The notes: generated by a model from the sequence alone, not told the origin. Counted from the stretch's first letter, positions 25,925-35,295 are shown. The stretch: 64,000 nucleotides of DNA from Gilvibacter sp. (GCF_013214815.1 NZ_JABSPU010000002.1:1-64000), one strand, 5' to 3'. Numbers and translations are program-made.

Positions 25925-27085
25925 CTATCCTCTAAATAGAAAGAAGTCTTTTTTGAGGTGTTCAATATGCTCGTCCTTATTGGTAATGATATACTCCAGG
26001 GCGAGATCTGTGAATTCCTTGCCTTTGTCAGTAAGGGAAACCAACTGATCCTCCACAGTGATCATATTGTTCTCTAAGGCGAGCTTAACCACCGCTTCTG
26101 AACGCACTTTCTGCCAATTGATGTGCTCATTGAGGTGGTTGATGTGTCTTTCTGATTCTTCTTGGTGATTATTCAGGTGAAGTAAAAAGGTCAGCAGCGA
26201 TACCTCTATGCGCTGTTGCCGTTTTCTATAAAAGACCGCAATGATTCCCTTGTTGGGAGCGAACCAATAGACCAGTAAAAAGATAAATCCTAAAACTGCC
26301 GTAATGGAGCCAGCAATGGAAGCATCTAATAAATGAGCCAACCAATAACCTCCTATTGCAGCGCTAATTCCAAAAATAATGGAGAGCCAAAGCATCTTTT
26401 TGAGATCATGAGTAAGCAAATATGCGGTAGCAGCAGGTGCGATCATTAAAGCGACCACAAGAATTGCCCCTACGGCGTCAAAGGCGCCAACCACGGTAAT
26501 TGAAGACACAGACATAAGCCCATAATGCAACACCATTGGTGAAAAGCCCAGTGCTGCCGATAGGCCAGCATCAAAAGTACTCACTTTTAATTCTTTAAAG
26601 AAAGCCCACAACAAACCCATGGTGATCAGTAAGATGATCCCCATCACCCATAAGGATTTTGGACCTAAATCCACGCCACCAATAAGCAAGCGATCAAAAG
26701 GCGCAAAGGCCAATTCACCAAGTAAAACGGCGTCCACATCCATATGCACATCGCTAGCATTGCGGGATATCATCAGCACTCCAATACTGAAAAGCGCAGG
26801 GAAAACTAATCCTATTGCAGTGTCTTCTTTTACGAGTCCTGTTTTTTGGATGAACTCAACAAGCACTACCGTGATCACTCCCATTAAGGCAGCCAAGAGT
26901 ATCAACCAAGGCGAGTTTAGATCGTGAGTTAAAAAGAAACCAAGCACAATTCCCGGTAAAATGGAATGAGAGATGGCATCACTGATCAAAGCCATTTTGC
27001 GCAGTACCAAAAAGACTCCAGGAATGGCACAGGCTACGGCAACTACAGCAGCAATTAGTTGTATTTCTATCTGCGGTGTGCTCAT
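25925..27085 (-). CDS. Metal ABC transporter permease (TroD/ZnuB-like) with C-terminal extension
   Basis: This 386-residue protein has about eight or nine transmembrane helices in residues 1-278, with the family motif GDAISHS-like segment (ISDAISHSILPG) near the N-terminus. About 108 further residues at the C-terminus are charged and helical and look like a cytoplasmic winged-helix-type module (SLTDKGKEF is typical of the wing). Ordinary family members are about 270-290 residues, so the extension is extra. It starts 4 bp inside the end of the previous permease gene. It pairs with that protein to form the membrane channel for Mn2+, Zn2+ or Fe2+ import. Confidence 0.88.
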   Translation of the reverse strand: MSTPQIEIQLIAAVVAVACAIPGVFLVLRKMALISDAISHSILPGIVLGFFLTHDLNSPWLILLAALMGVITVVLVEFIQKTGLVKEDTAIGLVFPALFSIGVLMISRNASDVHMDVDAVLLGELAFAPFDRLLIGGVDLGPKSLWVMGIILLITMGLLWAFFKELKVSTFDAGLSAALGFSPMVLHYGLMSVSSITVVGAFDAVGAILVVALMIAPAATAYLLTHDLKKMLWLSIIFGISAAIGGYWLAHLLDASIAGSITAVLGFIFLLVYWFAPNKGIIAVFYRKRQQRIEVSLLTFLLHLNNHQEESERHINHLNEHINWQKVRSEAVVKLALENNMITVEDQLVSLTDKGKEFTDLALEYIITNKDEHIEHLKKDFFLFRG

Positions 27086-28194
27086 GTTTGACTGTAAAGA
27101 TTTTCGGCTTCCTCATAACCCAATGCGGTCATTGACCACATGGCTCCATTAAGGGTCACCCATTTTTTATCTACCATTTGCTGCAAGGTCTTTTTGGTAA
27201 AACCTTGAAAGTTATTCAAGATCTTCACGGCATGCGGGTGAGAAATGTCCTCATGCGTTTTAGCAATTGAATACATGAACTGCAAGGTCTTTTTAAGCTC
27301 CAGTTCGCGTCGGTTTTTCTGAAAGCGAATCTCTCTAAAGAGCAAACCTCTCCCTGGAGAGAACACAAAGGAGATCAGCACAAAAAAGGCCGCAACCAAA
27401 ACGATCACCGGTCCTGTTGACAGATTGCTTTGAGTTGCAGAGATGGCCGTACCATAAACACCAGAGAACGCAGCAAAAAAGGCCGCTAAACCAAGCATTA
27501 CAGTGAGGGTGTTGGTCCACTGTCTTGCCGCTGCCGCAGGCGCCAAAAGCATGGCACTCATAAGCACTACACCTACCGTTTGTAACCCGATCACAATGGC
27601 AATAACGATAAAAAAGGTGATCAGTGAATCGATAAAACGTGTATTAAAGCCCAAGGTCTTGGTGTAATCCGCATCAAACAGAAGCAACTTGAATTCCTTC
27701 CAAAACAGCAAGAGTATAAAGAGAGAAACTGCGGTTATGGCCACCATGATCCAAACGTCTTGCGCTACTAAGGTCGCTGCTTGTCCAAAGAGGTATTTGT
27801 CCAAGCCGGCTTGATTTGCGTTGGGAAGTTTTTGAATATAGGTCAGCAAGAGCATTCCCAAGCCGAAGAAAAGTGAAAGCACCAACCCAAGAGCAGTATC
27901 GGACTTTAAATGCGTATTCTTAACCATCCCCCGAATCCAAAAGGCACCCAAAAGTCCACTGATCAAAGCTCCAATGAGCAGTACATTGCTGTCTTTGGCT
28001 CCTGTAAAGAGAAAGGCTAAAGCAATTCCTGGAAGTGCGGCGTGAGAGATCGCATCGCCTAAAAGACTCTGCTTCCTAAGCACAGCAAAACTGCCTAACA
28101 TGCCAGTAACAGCACCCAATACAGCAGTACCCAGCGTAATTACTCCGAGGGTATAATCCGTAAAAAGCAGTTCAAAATACTCTCCTAAACTCAT
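27082..28194 (-). CDS. Metal ABC transporter permease (TroC-like) with C-terminal extension
   Basis: This 370-residue permease has eight or nine transmembrane helices in residues 15-280 and the [11 protein letters not shown] motif near residue 47. Residues 285-370 form a cytoplasmic extension that ends in a helix-turn-helix-like pattern ([12 protein letters not shown], then [10 protein letters not shown]), resembling the C-terminal part of winged-helix metal regulators. It overlaps its neighbours by 4 bp on both sides. The partner permease carries a similar extension, so both halves of the channel have the same added feature. Confidence 0.88.
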   Translation of the reverse strand: MSLGEYFELLFTDYTLGVITLGTAVLGAVTGMLGSFAVLRKQSLLGDAISHAALPGIALAFLFTGAKDSNVLLIGALISGLLGAFWIRGMVKNTHLKSDTALGLVLSLFFGLGMLLLTYIQKLPNANQAGLDKYLFGQAATLVAQDVWIMVAITAVSLFILLLFWKEFKLLLFDADYTKTLGFNTRFIDSLITFFIVIAIVIGLQTVGVVLMSAMLLAPAAAARQWTNTLTVMLGLAAFFAAFSGVYGTAISATQSNLSTGPVIVLVAAFFVLISFVFSPGRGLLFREIRFQKNRRELELKKTLQFMYSIAKTHEDISHPHAVKILNNFQGFTKKTLQQMVDKKWVTLNGAMWSMTALGYEEAENLYSQT

Positions 28195-28925
28195 TGTTGC
28201 AGACTCACTTTATAATTGATACCGTAGGTTTTGGTCAGGTTATCATCATTAAAGATCGTGGAGACGGGTCCTGTCGCAATTTTCTTGACGTTCAAAAAGG
28301 TCACCCAATCAAAGTATTCCGGGACCGTTTGCAGATCATGATGTACAACAATTACCGTCTTACCGGTTTTACGCAGCTCTTTTAAAATATTGACGATGGC
28401 CTTTTCTGTAGTGGCATCCACCCCTTGGAAGGGTTCGTCCATAAAATAGATGGCAGCATTTTGCACCAAGGCTCTGGCCAGGAATATACGCTGTTGTTGC
28501 CCTCCAGAAAGTTGAGAGATTTGTCTGTTCTTAAAAGGAAGCATTCCCACTTTTTCTAGGGCTTCCAAAGCCGCTTTCTTTTGAGCTTTTCCTGGGCGTT
28601 TTATCCAACCTAGGCTACCGTATGTTCCCATCATTACGACATCCAAAGCAGTAGTTGGGAAATCCCAATCCACACTTCCCTTTTGAGGCACATAAGCTAC
28701 CAGCTGTCTTTGGTCTTCATAAGGTTTTCCGTAGATCCCAACACTTCCGGCAATAGGATCAATAATGCCCAAGATAGCTTTGATCAAAGTAGATTTACCG
28801 GCTCCATTGGGGCCAACGATCGCCATGAGTACTCCTTCAGGAATGGCCAAATCAATATCCCACAAAACAGGTTTGTAATTATAGGCTACCGTGAGATCAT
28901 CAACACTTACCGCGATCTTTTCCAT
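28191..28925 (-). CDS. Metal ABC transporter ATP-binding protein (TroB/ZnuC-like)
   Basis: This 244-residue ATPase has Walker [11 protein letters not shown]-loop [11 protein letters not shown], signature LSGGQQQR, Walker B IYFMDEP and H-loop VVHHD. It powers import through the two permeases encoded downstream. It overlaps the substrate-binding protein gene by 1 bp and the permease gene by 4 bp. The SVDWDFP segment is typical of the manganese/zinc/iron cluster rather than of haem or siderophore ATPases. Confidence 0.94.
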   Translation of the reverse strand: MEKIAVSVDDLTVAYNYKPVLWDIDLAIPEGVLMAIVGPNGAGKSTLIKAILGIIDPIAGSVGIYGKPYEDQRQLVAYVPQKGSVDWDFPTTALDVVMMGTYGSLGWIKRPGKAQKKAALEALEKVGMLPFKNRQISQLSGGQQQRIFLARALVQNAAIYFMDEPFQGVDATTEKAIVNILKELRKTGKTVIVVHHDLQTVPEYFDWVTFLNVKKIATGPVSTIFNDDNLTKTYGINYKVSLQQ

Positions 28926-29833
28926 TACTTCAATCCTTTTACAATAGTATTCACATTGGACAAGAACATGCCAATGTATTGGCCTTCATCCGTACCGGCA
29001 GATCCTAACGCATCAGAGTAAAGTGTGCCACCGATTACCACTTCAAAATCCTTGGCTCGTACCGCTGCTTGCAAAGCTTCAATAGTTCTTTTGGGTACAG
29101 AACTCTCCACAAAGATGGCCTTGATCTGCTTCTCAATAATGAAATCTGCCAAGCGCTGTACATCCTGAACACCCGCTTCCGTGGCGGTGCTCAACCCTTG
29201 CAGTCCTATCACTTCAAATCCATAGGCCTGTCCAAAATAATTGAAGGCATCATGGGCAGTAACCAAATAGCGCTTCTCTTGGGGCAAACTACTAATGATC
29301 TGTTCCACGACATCTTTTAGGTTAGTCAGGTCTTCAATATAGGCTGCGTAATTGGCTTCATAATAGGCTTTGCTCTCAGGATCTAAGGCAACCAGCTCGT
29401 CTTTAAGCGCTGTGGCTATTCGGCGCCAAAAGGTAATATTGAACCAAACGTGCGGATCATAATTAGATGCAAAGTATTCCGATTCTAAAAGCACCAAGGG
29501 GTCTAAGGTCTCTGCCAGGGCAACAGTCTTGATATTCTGCGCTTGCATCTTTTCAAAGACCTCTCCCATCTTTCCTTCTAAATGAAGGCCGTTGTAGAGG
29601 ATTAAATCTGCATTGTACAACTTAGACACGTCCCCTTCACTGGCCTTATAAAGGTGCGGATCAACTCCGCTACCCATAAGCCCTTGAACATCTATGGAGT
29701 CTTTCCCGATCTGACGCGCCAGATCACTGATCATTGTTGTAGTTGCAACAACGTTTGGTTTGGAGTCGACATCTTTAGCCGAATTACAAGAAACCAGTAA
29801 AAGCGCGGTGATTATAAATAAGATCTTATTCAT
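28925..29833 (-). CDS. Metal-binding lipoprotein (TroA/ZnuA family)
   Basis: This 302-residue solute-binding protein has lipobox VSC (Cys16). The metal ligands fit the TroA pattern: His60 (DPHLY), His128 (DPHVW), His194 (TAHDAF) and Asp274 (LYSDALG). There is no His-rich loop of the ZnuA type. The His-His-His-Asp set points to Zn2+ or Mn2+ rather than the His-His-Glu-Asp set of dedicated manganese binders. It lies 6 bp after the DtxR-family regulator gene and is the first transporter gene of the operon. Confidence 0.92.
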   Translation of the reverse strand: MNKILFIITALLLVSCNSAKDVDSKPNVVATTTMISDLARQIGKDSIDVQGLMGSGVDPHLYKASEGDVSKLYNADLILYNGLHLEGKMGEVFEKMQAQNIKTVALAETLDPLVLLESEYFASNYDPHVWFNITFWRRIATALKDELVALDPESKAYYEANYAAYIEDLTNLKDVVEQIISSLPQEKRYLVTAHDAFNYFGQAYGFEVIGLQGLSTATEAGVQDVQRLADFIIEKQIKAIFVESSVPKRTIEALQAAVRAKDFEVVIGGTLYSDALGSAGTDEGQYIGMFLSNVNTIVKGLK

Positions 29834-29839
29834 GGTATT

Positions 29840-30499
29840 TTATTGGGCAGAAACATAAATGTTTTCGGCGATTTTTTTTGAAATGAAGTGTTTTTGATCG
29901 TCCACTTGAATCTGCATGGAATCATCAAACTCTTCCTTGCTCAAGACCGTGATATTACTGCCTATATTGATGTGTTTTTTGTCTAAAAATCTCAAAAACT
30001 CGCTACTAGAGTCTTTAACTCCAACACATAAGTATTTCTCATTCAAGTCACACTTAACAAGTAGTCTCTTTTGCGTTTGTTTGAAATTTCCGTGCTGATC
30101 AGGGATGGGATCTCCATGTGGATCGACACTTGGGTAATCAAGGAAGGCTTCCAATTTTGTCACCAATTCTTCTGATTTGATGTGTTCCAATTGTTCGGCT
30201 ATATCGTGAACCTTATCCCAGGGAAAATCCAATTTATTCACCAAGAACACTTCCCAAAGTCTGTGTTTTCTGATAACCATGATTGCCGTGCTACGGCCAG
30301 ACTCAGTCAGACTAACCCCTTGATACTTCACATAATTGACCAAATCTTTAGCCGCAAGTTTTTTGATCATATCAGTAACCGAGGATGCCTTGGTCTCCAT
30401 AGCCTCAGCAATATCATTGGTAGACACTCCTCTAGATCCAGCTTGCTGCAAATGAAAGATTGCTTTGAGATAATTTTCTTCTGAACGACTGTATTTCAT
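29840..30499 (-). CDS. DtxR/MntR-family metal-dependent regulator
   Basis: This 219-residue cytoplasmic repressor has an N-terminal winged helix (about 5-60, with AEAMETKASSVTDMI as the helix-turn-helix), a dimerisation and metal-binding domain (about 60-140, with HRLWEVFL and HIKSEEL) and a C-terminal FeoA-like SH3 domain (about 150-215). Metal-loaded members repress uptake genes. It heads the ABC operon it presumably controls and is divergent from a TonB receptor whose -7 box is covered by a DtxR-like dyad. A TATCTTTG box ends 4 bp before its ATG, so its mRNA may lack a leader. Confidence 0.93.
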   Translation of the reverse strand: MKYSRSEENYLKAIFHLQQAGSRGVSTNDIAEAMETKASSVTDMIKKLAAKDLVNYVKYQGVSLTESGRSTAIMVIRKHRLWEVFLVNKLDFPWDKVHDIAEQLEHIKSEELVTKLEAFLDYPSVDPHGDPIPDQHGNFKQTQKRLLVKCDLNEKYLCVGVKDSSSEFLRFLDKKHINIGSNITVLSKEEFDDSMQIQVDDQKHFISKKIAENIYVSAQ

Positions 30500-30503
30500 A
30501 AAG

Positions 30504-30511
30504 CAAAGATA
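30504..30511 (-). promoter_or_regulatory. -7 box of the metal-regulator operon, adjacent to the ATG
   Basis: TATCTTTG (30511-30504) fits TAnnTTTG. The ATG begins at 30499, implying a start site at or within a few bases of the start codon. Confidence 0.45.
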
Positions 30512-30518
30512 CGTTTTA

Positions 30519-30555
30519 TTGGAAAACTCTGACTTTTTATTTAGCTTTGCCTAAA
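30519..30555 (+). promoter_or_regulatory. TonB-receptor promoter overlapped by a DtxR-like operator dyad
   Basis: TTG (30519-30521), a 20-bp spacer and TAGCTTTG (30542-30549) form a full Bacteroidota promoter. TTTAGCTTTGCCTAAA (30540-30555) is a dyad (TTTAG-N6-CTAAA) lying exactly over the -7 box, the form and position expected for repression by a DtxR/MntR-family protein such as the one encoded next door. Confidence 0.6.
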
Positions 30556-30590
30556 AATTGTTTTAGAAAAAGCAAAATGCGTCTTGTTTT

Positions 30591-30602
30591 ACCGTTAACG
30601 GT
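30591..30602. repeat. Perfect 12-bp palindrome in the TonB-receptor leader
   Basis: ACCGTTAACGGT is identical on both strands, 19 bp before the ATG and inside the predicted 5' untranslated region. It could be a second operator or chance. Confidence 0.35.
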
Positions 30603-30620
30603 GACTCAGACCGAGAATCT

Positions 30621-32987
30621 ATGAAAATTCGATTTCGATATTTTTTGATGGCAGCATCCTTGGTGCTCACCAGTTTCTGCTCCATTGCGCAGAATACAAC
30701 AATATATGGCCAGGTAAGCTCAGGGAAAGAGCCTGTAGCCTTTGCAACAATCTACATTCCAGACGCAAGTCTTGCTACAACAGCAGATGCAGATGGAAAG
30801 TACGAACTCAAAGTAATGGCAAGGTCCTATTCTGTCATCGCTAAATCACAAGGCTTTCTAAGTCAAACACAGAATATTACGGTCTCTCAAAACGATCGCA
30901 TACAATTAGACTTTAGTTTAGTGGAAGATGCCCTAGGCTTAGAAGAGGTAGTTATTAGTGCCACAAGAAATCGTGTAGAACGCAAAAAGACGCCGGTAGT
31001 CGTATCGTCTATAAAACCTAGACTGCTAACTGCAACGCAGTCCATCACCTTAGCTGATGGACTCAATTATGCTCCTGGAATTCGCGTCGAAACCAATTGT
31101 CAAAATTGCGGATTTACTCAAGTACGTCTCAATGGACTTGATGGGGGATATACACAAATTCTGCTCAACAGCAGACCGGTTTTTACTTCATTAATTGGCG
31201 TTTATGGACTCGAGCAAATACCGACGAACATCATTGATCGTGTAGAAGTAGTGCGCAGCGGAGGGTCTGCCCTTTATGGCTCTAATGCCATTGCGGGTAC
31301 GGTAAACGTGATCACCAAAGATCCTATTTTAAACTCTTGGGAAGTTGGGAGCAATCTCGCAGTTATTGATGGGGATGCGATTGACCGAAACTTTACCGCT
31401 AACGCGTCCATAGTTGCAGATGATCTTAGAAGCGGCGCCACTATATTCGGAACATCCAGAACTAGAGATTCCTATGATGCCAATGACGATGGTTTTACCG
31501 AGATTGTTGAACTCCGCAATACAACTATAGGAACAAAGGCCTATTTAAAGCCTAATGACCGCAGCAGAATTTCTATAAACCTCAATGCGATTAAAGAATA
31601 TCGTAGAGGTGGGGATCGGCTAGAGCTGGCTCCTCAATTTACAGACATCACTGAGGAACTGGACCACGACACGTTTTTAGGAGGCCTAGACTACGAGATC
31701 AATAGTAAAGACAACACCAATAAATTTCAGATATACACCTCAGCTTCCTACACCAATAGAGACAGTTACTACGGAGGACTTGGTGGGGCCAGAACGGCAC
31801 AGGATAGTATTACGGCAAACAATGCCTTTGGTACTACTACTGATTTGGCTTGGGTCAACGGTATTCAATTCACAAATTATCTCAAAAACAAGGATGTGCT
31901 CACTACTGGTGTTGAATACAATATAACCAGCACAGAAGATGTAATTCCGGGTTATAACCGTCTTATTGACCAAAGCGTTAATGCCTTAGGAGCATATGCT
32001 CAATATGAATGGAAGCCGTCCACCAGCTTCACCGCCCTTCTTGGAGCGCGATTGGACAATATAGTTGTGGATGGAAAATACAACGTGGGAGGCATCTCTC
32101 GCGGTGTTGATATAAGCCAAACGGCACTTTCACCGCGCCTAACACTTTCTTATTTAATAACGGAAGATTTGCGGATACGCGGAGGATACGCAAGAGGATT
32201 TAGAGCCCCACAAGCATTTAATGAAGACCTGCACATATCCAGCGTGGGTGGAGAACCTCAATTTGTAATTTTATCCAACGATCTGGAAGCCGAATTCTCC
32301 AATGCTTTTACTAGCTCTTTGAACTACTCAAAGACCATTAATCTCTTACAAATGGATTTCTTAGTGGAAGGTTTCTATACCGTATTAGAAGATCCCTTTA
32401 CTTTGGTAAGTACTGGTGCGGCCTTAGAGAACGGTTCCATACTTGAAGAGGTTCGCAATGGTGAGAATGCCCGAGTATTTGGTGCCAATTTTGAATTTGG
32501 ACTTTCTCCCAACCCAAAGTGGCGCTTTCAATTGGGCGGAACACTACAACGCACCCAATACGATGAGGATCAAATTTTGTATGAAAGCGACGGAAGTGCA
32601 TCAGAAACCGATATTACAATCGACGAGTTTGTACGGGTTCCTAATTTCTACGGTTATTTAAATACAAGCTGGATTCCCAGTAAGAAATTCAATCTTGACC
32701 TGACCGGTACCTACACAGGTCCTATGACTGTTCCCCTGGTAATCAATGACAACGGATTTTTGCAACTCAATAAAGTTGACCCGTTTTTTGACTTGAACCT
32801 AAAATTGGAAAAACACTTAGATATCAGTGAAAACTTCATGATCACCTTCTCTGGAGGGATCCGAAACATATTCAATAGTTACCAAGACGATTTTGATAGC
32901 GGCCCACAGCGTGATTCCGATTATGTTTATGGCCCTAACCTCCCCCGTTCTATTTTCTTCGGAATTAAATTTGGGAAGTTTCACTAG
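30621..32987 (+). CDS. TonB-dependent outer-membrane receptor
   Basis: This 788-residue protein has a signal peptide (1-24), a CarboxypepD_reg-like domain (about 27-100), the plug domain (about 120-235; ALGLEEVVISATR before it is a TonB-box-like segment) and a 22-strand beta-barrel to the C-terminus, ending in aromatic-rich IFFGIKFGKFH. Cys160 and Cys163 form a CQNC motif in the plug, unusual for a surface receptor. The barrel shows the FRAPQAFNEDLH motif seen in receptors of the haem/iron type. It is divergent from a metal ABC operon and its promoter carries a DtxR-like dyad, so a metal or metal-chelate substrate is likely. It lies 3 bp before a thioredoxin-like gene. Confidence 0.93.
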   Translation: MKIRFRYFLMAASLVLTSFCSIAQNTTIYGQVSSGKEPVAFATIYIPDASLATTADADGKYELKVMARSYSVIAKSQGFLSQTQNITVSQNDRIQLDFSLVEDALGLEEVVISATRNRVERKKTPVVVSSIKPRLLTATQSITLADGLNYAPGIRVETNCQNCGFTQVRLNGLDGGYTQILLNSRPVFTSLIGVYGLEQIPTNIIDRVEVVRSGGSALYGSNAIAGTVNVITKDPILNSWEVGSNLAVIDGDAIDRNFTANASIVADDLRSGATIFGTSRTRDSYDANDDGFTEIVELRNTTIGTKAYLKPNDRSRISINLNAIKEYRRGGDRLELAPQFTDITEELDHDTFLGGLDYEINSKDNTNKFQIYTSASYTNRDSYYGGLGGARTAQDSITANNAFGTTTDLAWVNGIQFTNYLKNKDVLTTGVEYNITSTEDVIPGYNRLIDQSVNALGAYAQYEWKPSTSFTALLGARLDNIVVDGKYNVGGISRGVDISQTALSPRLTLSYLITEDLRIRGGYARGFRAPQAFNEDLHISSVGGEPQFVILSNDLEAEFSNAFTSSLNYSKTINLLQMDFLVEGFYTVLEDPFTLVSTGAALENGSILEEVRNGENARVFGANFEFGLSPNPKWRFQLGGTLQRTQYDEDQILYESDGSASETDITIDEFVRVPNFYGYLNTSWIPSKKFNLDLTGTYTGPMTVPLVINDNGFLQLNKVDPFFDLNLKLEKHLDISENFMITFSGGIRNIFNSYQDDFDSGPQRDSDYVYGPNLPRSIFFGIKFGKFH

Positions 32988-32990
32988 CCG

Positions 32991-33473
32991 ATGCAGTCCA
33001 GATTTTTGACATACCTGATCTTTTTATTCCTGTTTGCAAAAGTGGGAATGGCGCAACAACAGGAGAAAGTCCAGTGGCTTAGCTTTGAGCAATTGGAAGA
33101 CTCCTTGGCGGTAAAAGCAAAAAAAGTCTATATAGACTTTTATGCCGATTGGTGTGTCTATTGCAAAAAAATGGATCGAGTTGCATATCGTGATCCTCAA
33201 GTAATAGATTTACTAAACCTAGAATACTACGCGGTTAAAATGAACGCAGATACCAAAGACACGATTATTTTTGGTGGGGATCAATTTATAAACGAACAAA
33301 TTGGTAAGTCCAGAAGGCCCACGCATCAAATTCCATTGTTGCTCGCGTCAAGAGAGGGCCAACCTTTTTCGCTTCCGGCAATTGTAATTCTAAACGCAGA
33401 ATTCAAGTTAGAAGAGCGTTTCTTTGAATATATGGATGCAAAACAACTTTTGAATTTCCTACAAGCGCACTAG
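32991..33473 (+). CDS. Exported thioredoxin-like protein
   Basis: This is a 160-residue protein with a signal peptide (about 1-21, ending MAQ), a thioredoxin fold and active site WCVYC (Cys55, Cys58) after DFYAD. It would act in the periplasm as a thiol-disulphide oxidoreductase. It starts 3 bp after the TonB-receptor gene and is surely co-transcribed with it. The receptor plug carries a CQNC pair, so this protein may keep that pair reduced or shuffle it; this pairing is inference. Confidence 0.88.
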   Translation: MQSRFLTYLIFLFLFAKVGMAQQQEKVQWLSFEQLEDSLAVKAKKVYIDFYADWCVYCKKMDRVAYRDPQVIDLLNLEYYAVKMNADTKDTIIFGGDQFINEQIGKSRRPTHQIPLLLASREGQPFSLPAIVILNAEFKLEERFFEYMDAKQLLNFLQAH

Positions 33474-33748
33474 TTCTTCCTACATATATAGCATCATACA
33501 TTTTTTTGATCATTAAATACTCAAAACCCTCTTTTACTGTACTTTATATGATTTTTAGTATTGATTAAACTGGATTTTAAGCCGATTTCACGTATAAATT
33601 AGATCTCAATTCCTACAAATTCATCTACAAATAAGGGTCTGAAATCTAATCATTTGTGCATTTGAACGAATTTTCCTGCAAAGTGTCTGTTTTTTCTTAC
33701 AGTTTCAAAATCACCTTCTATATTCGCCCCAGATTAATTAACAACAAC

Positions 33749-34363
33749 ATGAAAAAGCTAATCTTTATTGGGGCACTGTTAGCAGGATTTTTAACAAGCT
33801 GTTCAACAGAAACCGTAGACGAAAATCTGACACTAGACAACAACGCATCGTTTTCAGTTTCTTCCAAAACAGTCTTGAATGCTGGAACTGCAACAGGCAC
33901 CACTACACCGGAGATTTGTTCTGTAGCTTACATTATGGCAGGACAAGATACGATTGCTGGAAAATTATTCATTCTTGCCGATTCTGATAATATCTACGTC
34001 ACATATACTACAATCTCTAATTGGGTTATCGATGAAACGCACTTATTTATAGGACACCGCGATGATATCCCTGTAAATGGATCTGGCAACCCCCGTATTG
34101 GCCACTTCCCTTATAGTGCAAGTCACTACAATGACACAAATGAGGTTGTTTACACTATTCCTAAGAGCGCCGTACCTGATTGCTTTACCCTCGCAGCACA
34201 CTCGGTTGTATCTAAAATCGACAGCAATGGAAACACCGTGGTTACAGAAACCGCTTGGACAGAAGGAACCAAAATTGGCGGTTCTAACTGGGCCATGGCC
34301 ACAGACTATTGCATATCCGGTTGTCCAACCTCACCAGACAACGGACCTATTCGTAGAAGATAA
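33749..34363 (+). CDS. Exported lipoprotein of unknown function
   Basis: This is a 204-residue protein starting at ATG 33749, chosen because it opens a lipoprotein signal ending in LTSC (Cys17). An upstream GTG at 33656 adds a segment with no signal. The mature part is beta-rich with Cys in EICSVAY, DCFTL and DYCISGC, and a WVIDETHLFIGH segment that suggests a sugar-binding-type sandwich. It has the look of a small flavobacterial surface lipoprotein with no named family. It ends at a bidirectional terminator. Confidence 0.65.
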   Translation: MKKLIFIGALLAGFLTSCSTETVDENLTLDNNASFSVSSKTVLNAGTATGTTTPEICSVAYIMAGQDTIAGKLFILADSDNIYVTYTTISNWVIDETHLFIGHRDDIPVNGSGNPRIGHFPYSASHYNDTNEVVYTIPKSAVPDCFTLAAHSVVSKIDSNGNTVVTETAWTEGTKIGGSNWAMATDYCISGCPTSPDNGPIRRR

Positions 34364-34376
34364 TAGCGTTTAATTG

Positions 34377-34407
34377 AAAAAGCCCGCTCGTTTTGATCGG
34401 GCTTTTT
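34377..34407. terminator. Bidirectional terminator
   Basis: AGCCCG / CGGGCT stem with A-run before and T-run after (six T) serves both the plus-strand lipoprotein and the minus-strand DnaJ/TerB gene, which converge here. Confidence 0.85.
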
Positions 34408-34412
34408 TGTTT

Positions 34413-35159
34413 TTAGAAACCGCGTTCTTGCTGGAGTTGTTCGTAGGCTTCTTGAACTTTTCTAAATTTATCTTCCGCACCTTTTTTATAGGCATCGTCC
34501 ATGTGCTGCACCTTGTCTGGATGGTATTTCTTGGCCATGGTACGGTAAGCCTTTTTGATCTCAGAGTCTGAAGCAGTTTTTTCAATCTCCAAAATTTTAT
34601 AGGCGCTATCTGCAGATTTAAAGAACATCGCTTTCACACTCTCAAAATCTGCCTGGCTGATTGCCAAATAACGCGCAATACGCCCAATCTCTTCTACTTC
34701 TGATTGATCCACACGTCCATCTGCATTGGCAACGCTGAACAGAAAGTGTAAGATCTGCAGTCTGGATTCGTAGCGCGTTTTTTGACGCATGAGTTTACAA
34801 ATGTTCTCTGCGGAGATGGCTCGGTTCTTAATCACATCATTAAAGACCTTAAAGGCGGCATTGGCGCGTTGCTTGCCATAAGCCTGCACAAAGTACTGAC
34901 GTACATAATTGAGCTCGTCCTCATTGACGCGACCGTCTGCACGGATCACCAACGAAGCCAAAGAAAGTAGGTTCAACTCAAAATCCGCTGGTGAGACCTG
35001 ATCGGATTTGGGTTGATTAAAAACGCGTTTGTAAGGTTGCTTTTGAGATTTGCCTTTGTTGATCTCATCGATAAAACTACCAATGATAAAACCTATAACG
35101 GCTCCAAAGAATCGACCTCCAACAACCCAACCTAATACGGCTCCAGCCCATCGAAACAT
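34413..35159 (-). CDS. TerB-DnaJ (DjlA-like) co-chaperone
   Basis: This 248-residue protein has a glycine-rich hydrophobic N-terminus (about 1-31, likely a membrane anchor), a TerB-type helical domain (about 60-175, with acidic DGRVNEDE and DGRVDQSE loops) and a C-terminal J domain (about 185-248) with the HPD motif at 213-215. J domains stimulate DnaK. The DjlA plan of TerB plus J at the membrane suggests a stress or envelope co-chaperone. It is divergent from the bacilliredoxin gene, and the two promoters share a 14-bp inverted repeat. Confidence 0.88.
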   Translation of the reverse strand: MFRWAGAVLGWVVGGRFFGAVIGFIIGSFIDEINKGKSQKQPYKRVFNQPKSDQVSPADFELNLLSLASLVIRADGRVNEDELNYVRQYFVQAYGKQRANAAFKVFNDVIKNRAISAENICKLMRQKTRYESRLQILHFLFSVANADGRVDQSEVEEIGRIARYLAISQADFESVKAMFFKSADSAYKILEIEKTASDSEIKKAYRTMAKKYHPDKVQHMDDAYKKGAEDKFRKVQEAYEQLQQERGF

Positions 35160-35191
35160 AATCGTGTAAAATAAAGATTAAAAATGCGACT

Positions 35192-35262
35192 AAAGATAAC
35201 CAATTCACCTCGTGTGAGCGGCCACTCAGTCGCTAATACTAGTACAAAATTGGTTATCTTTG
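35192..35262. promoter_or_regulatory. Divergent promoters sharing a 14-bp inverted repeat
   Basis: AAAGATAACCAATT (35192-35205) and AATTGGTTATCTTT (35248-35261) are perfect reverse complements. Each contains the -7 box of one of the divergent genes: TATCTTTA at 35198-35191 for the minus gene and TATCTTTG at 35255-35262 for the plus gene. The same TTGGTTATCTTT core recurs upstream of the BNR-protein gene (53596-53607). Confidence 0.55.
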
Positions 35263-35295
35263 CAGTTAAATTGTTACACAAAAACAAGAAAAATT

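Noticed and set aside
33656-33748. Longer lipoprotein start at GTG 33656
   Set aside because: The extra segment has no signal; the ATG at 33749 opens a clean lipobox signal.
35260-35295. Longer bacilliredoxin start at TTG 35260
   Set aside because: It overlaps the -7 box TATCTTTG. Family alignment begins at MYPPELV (ATG 35296).
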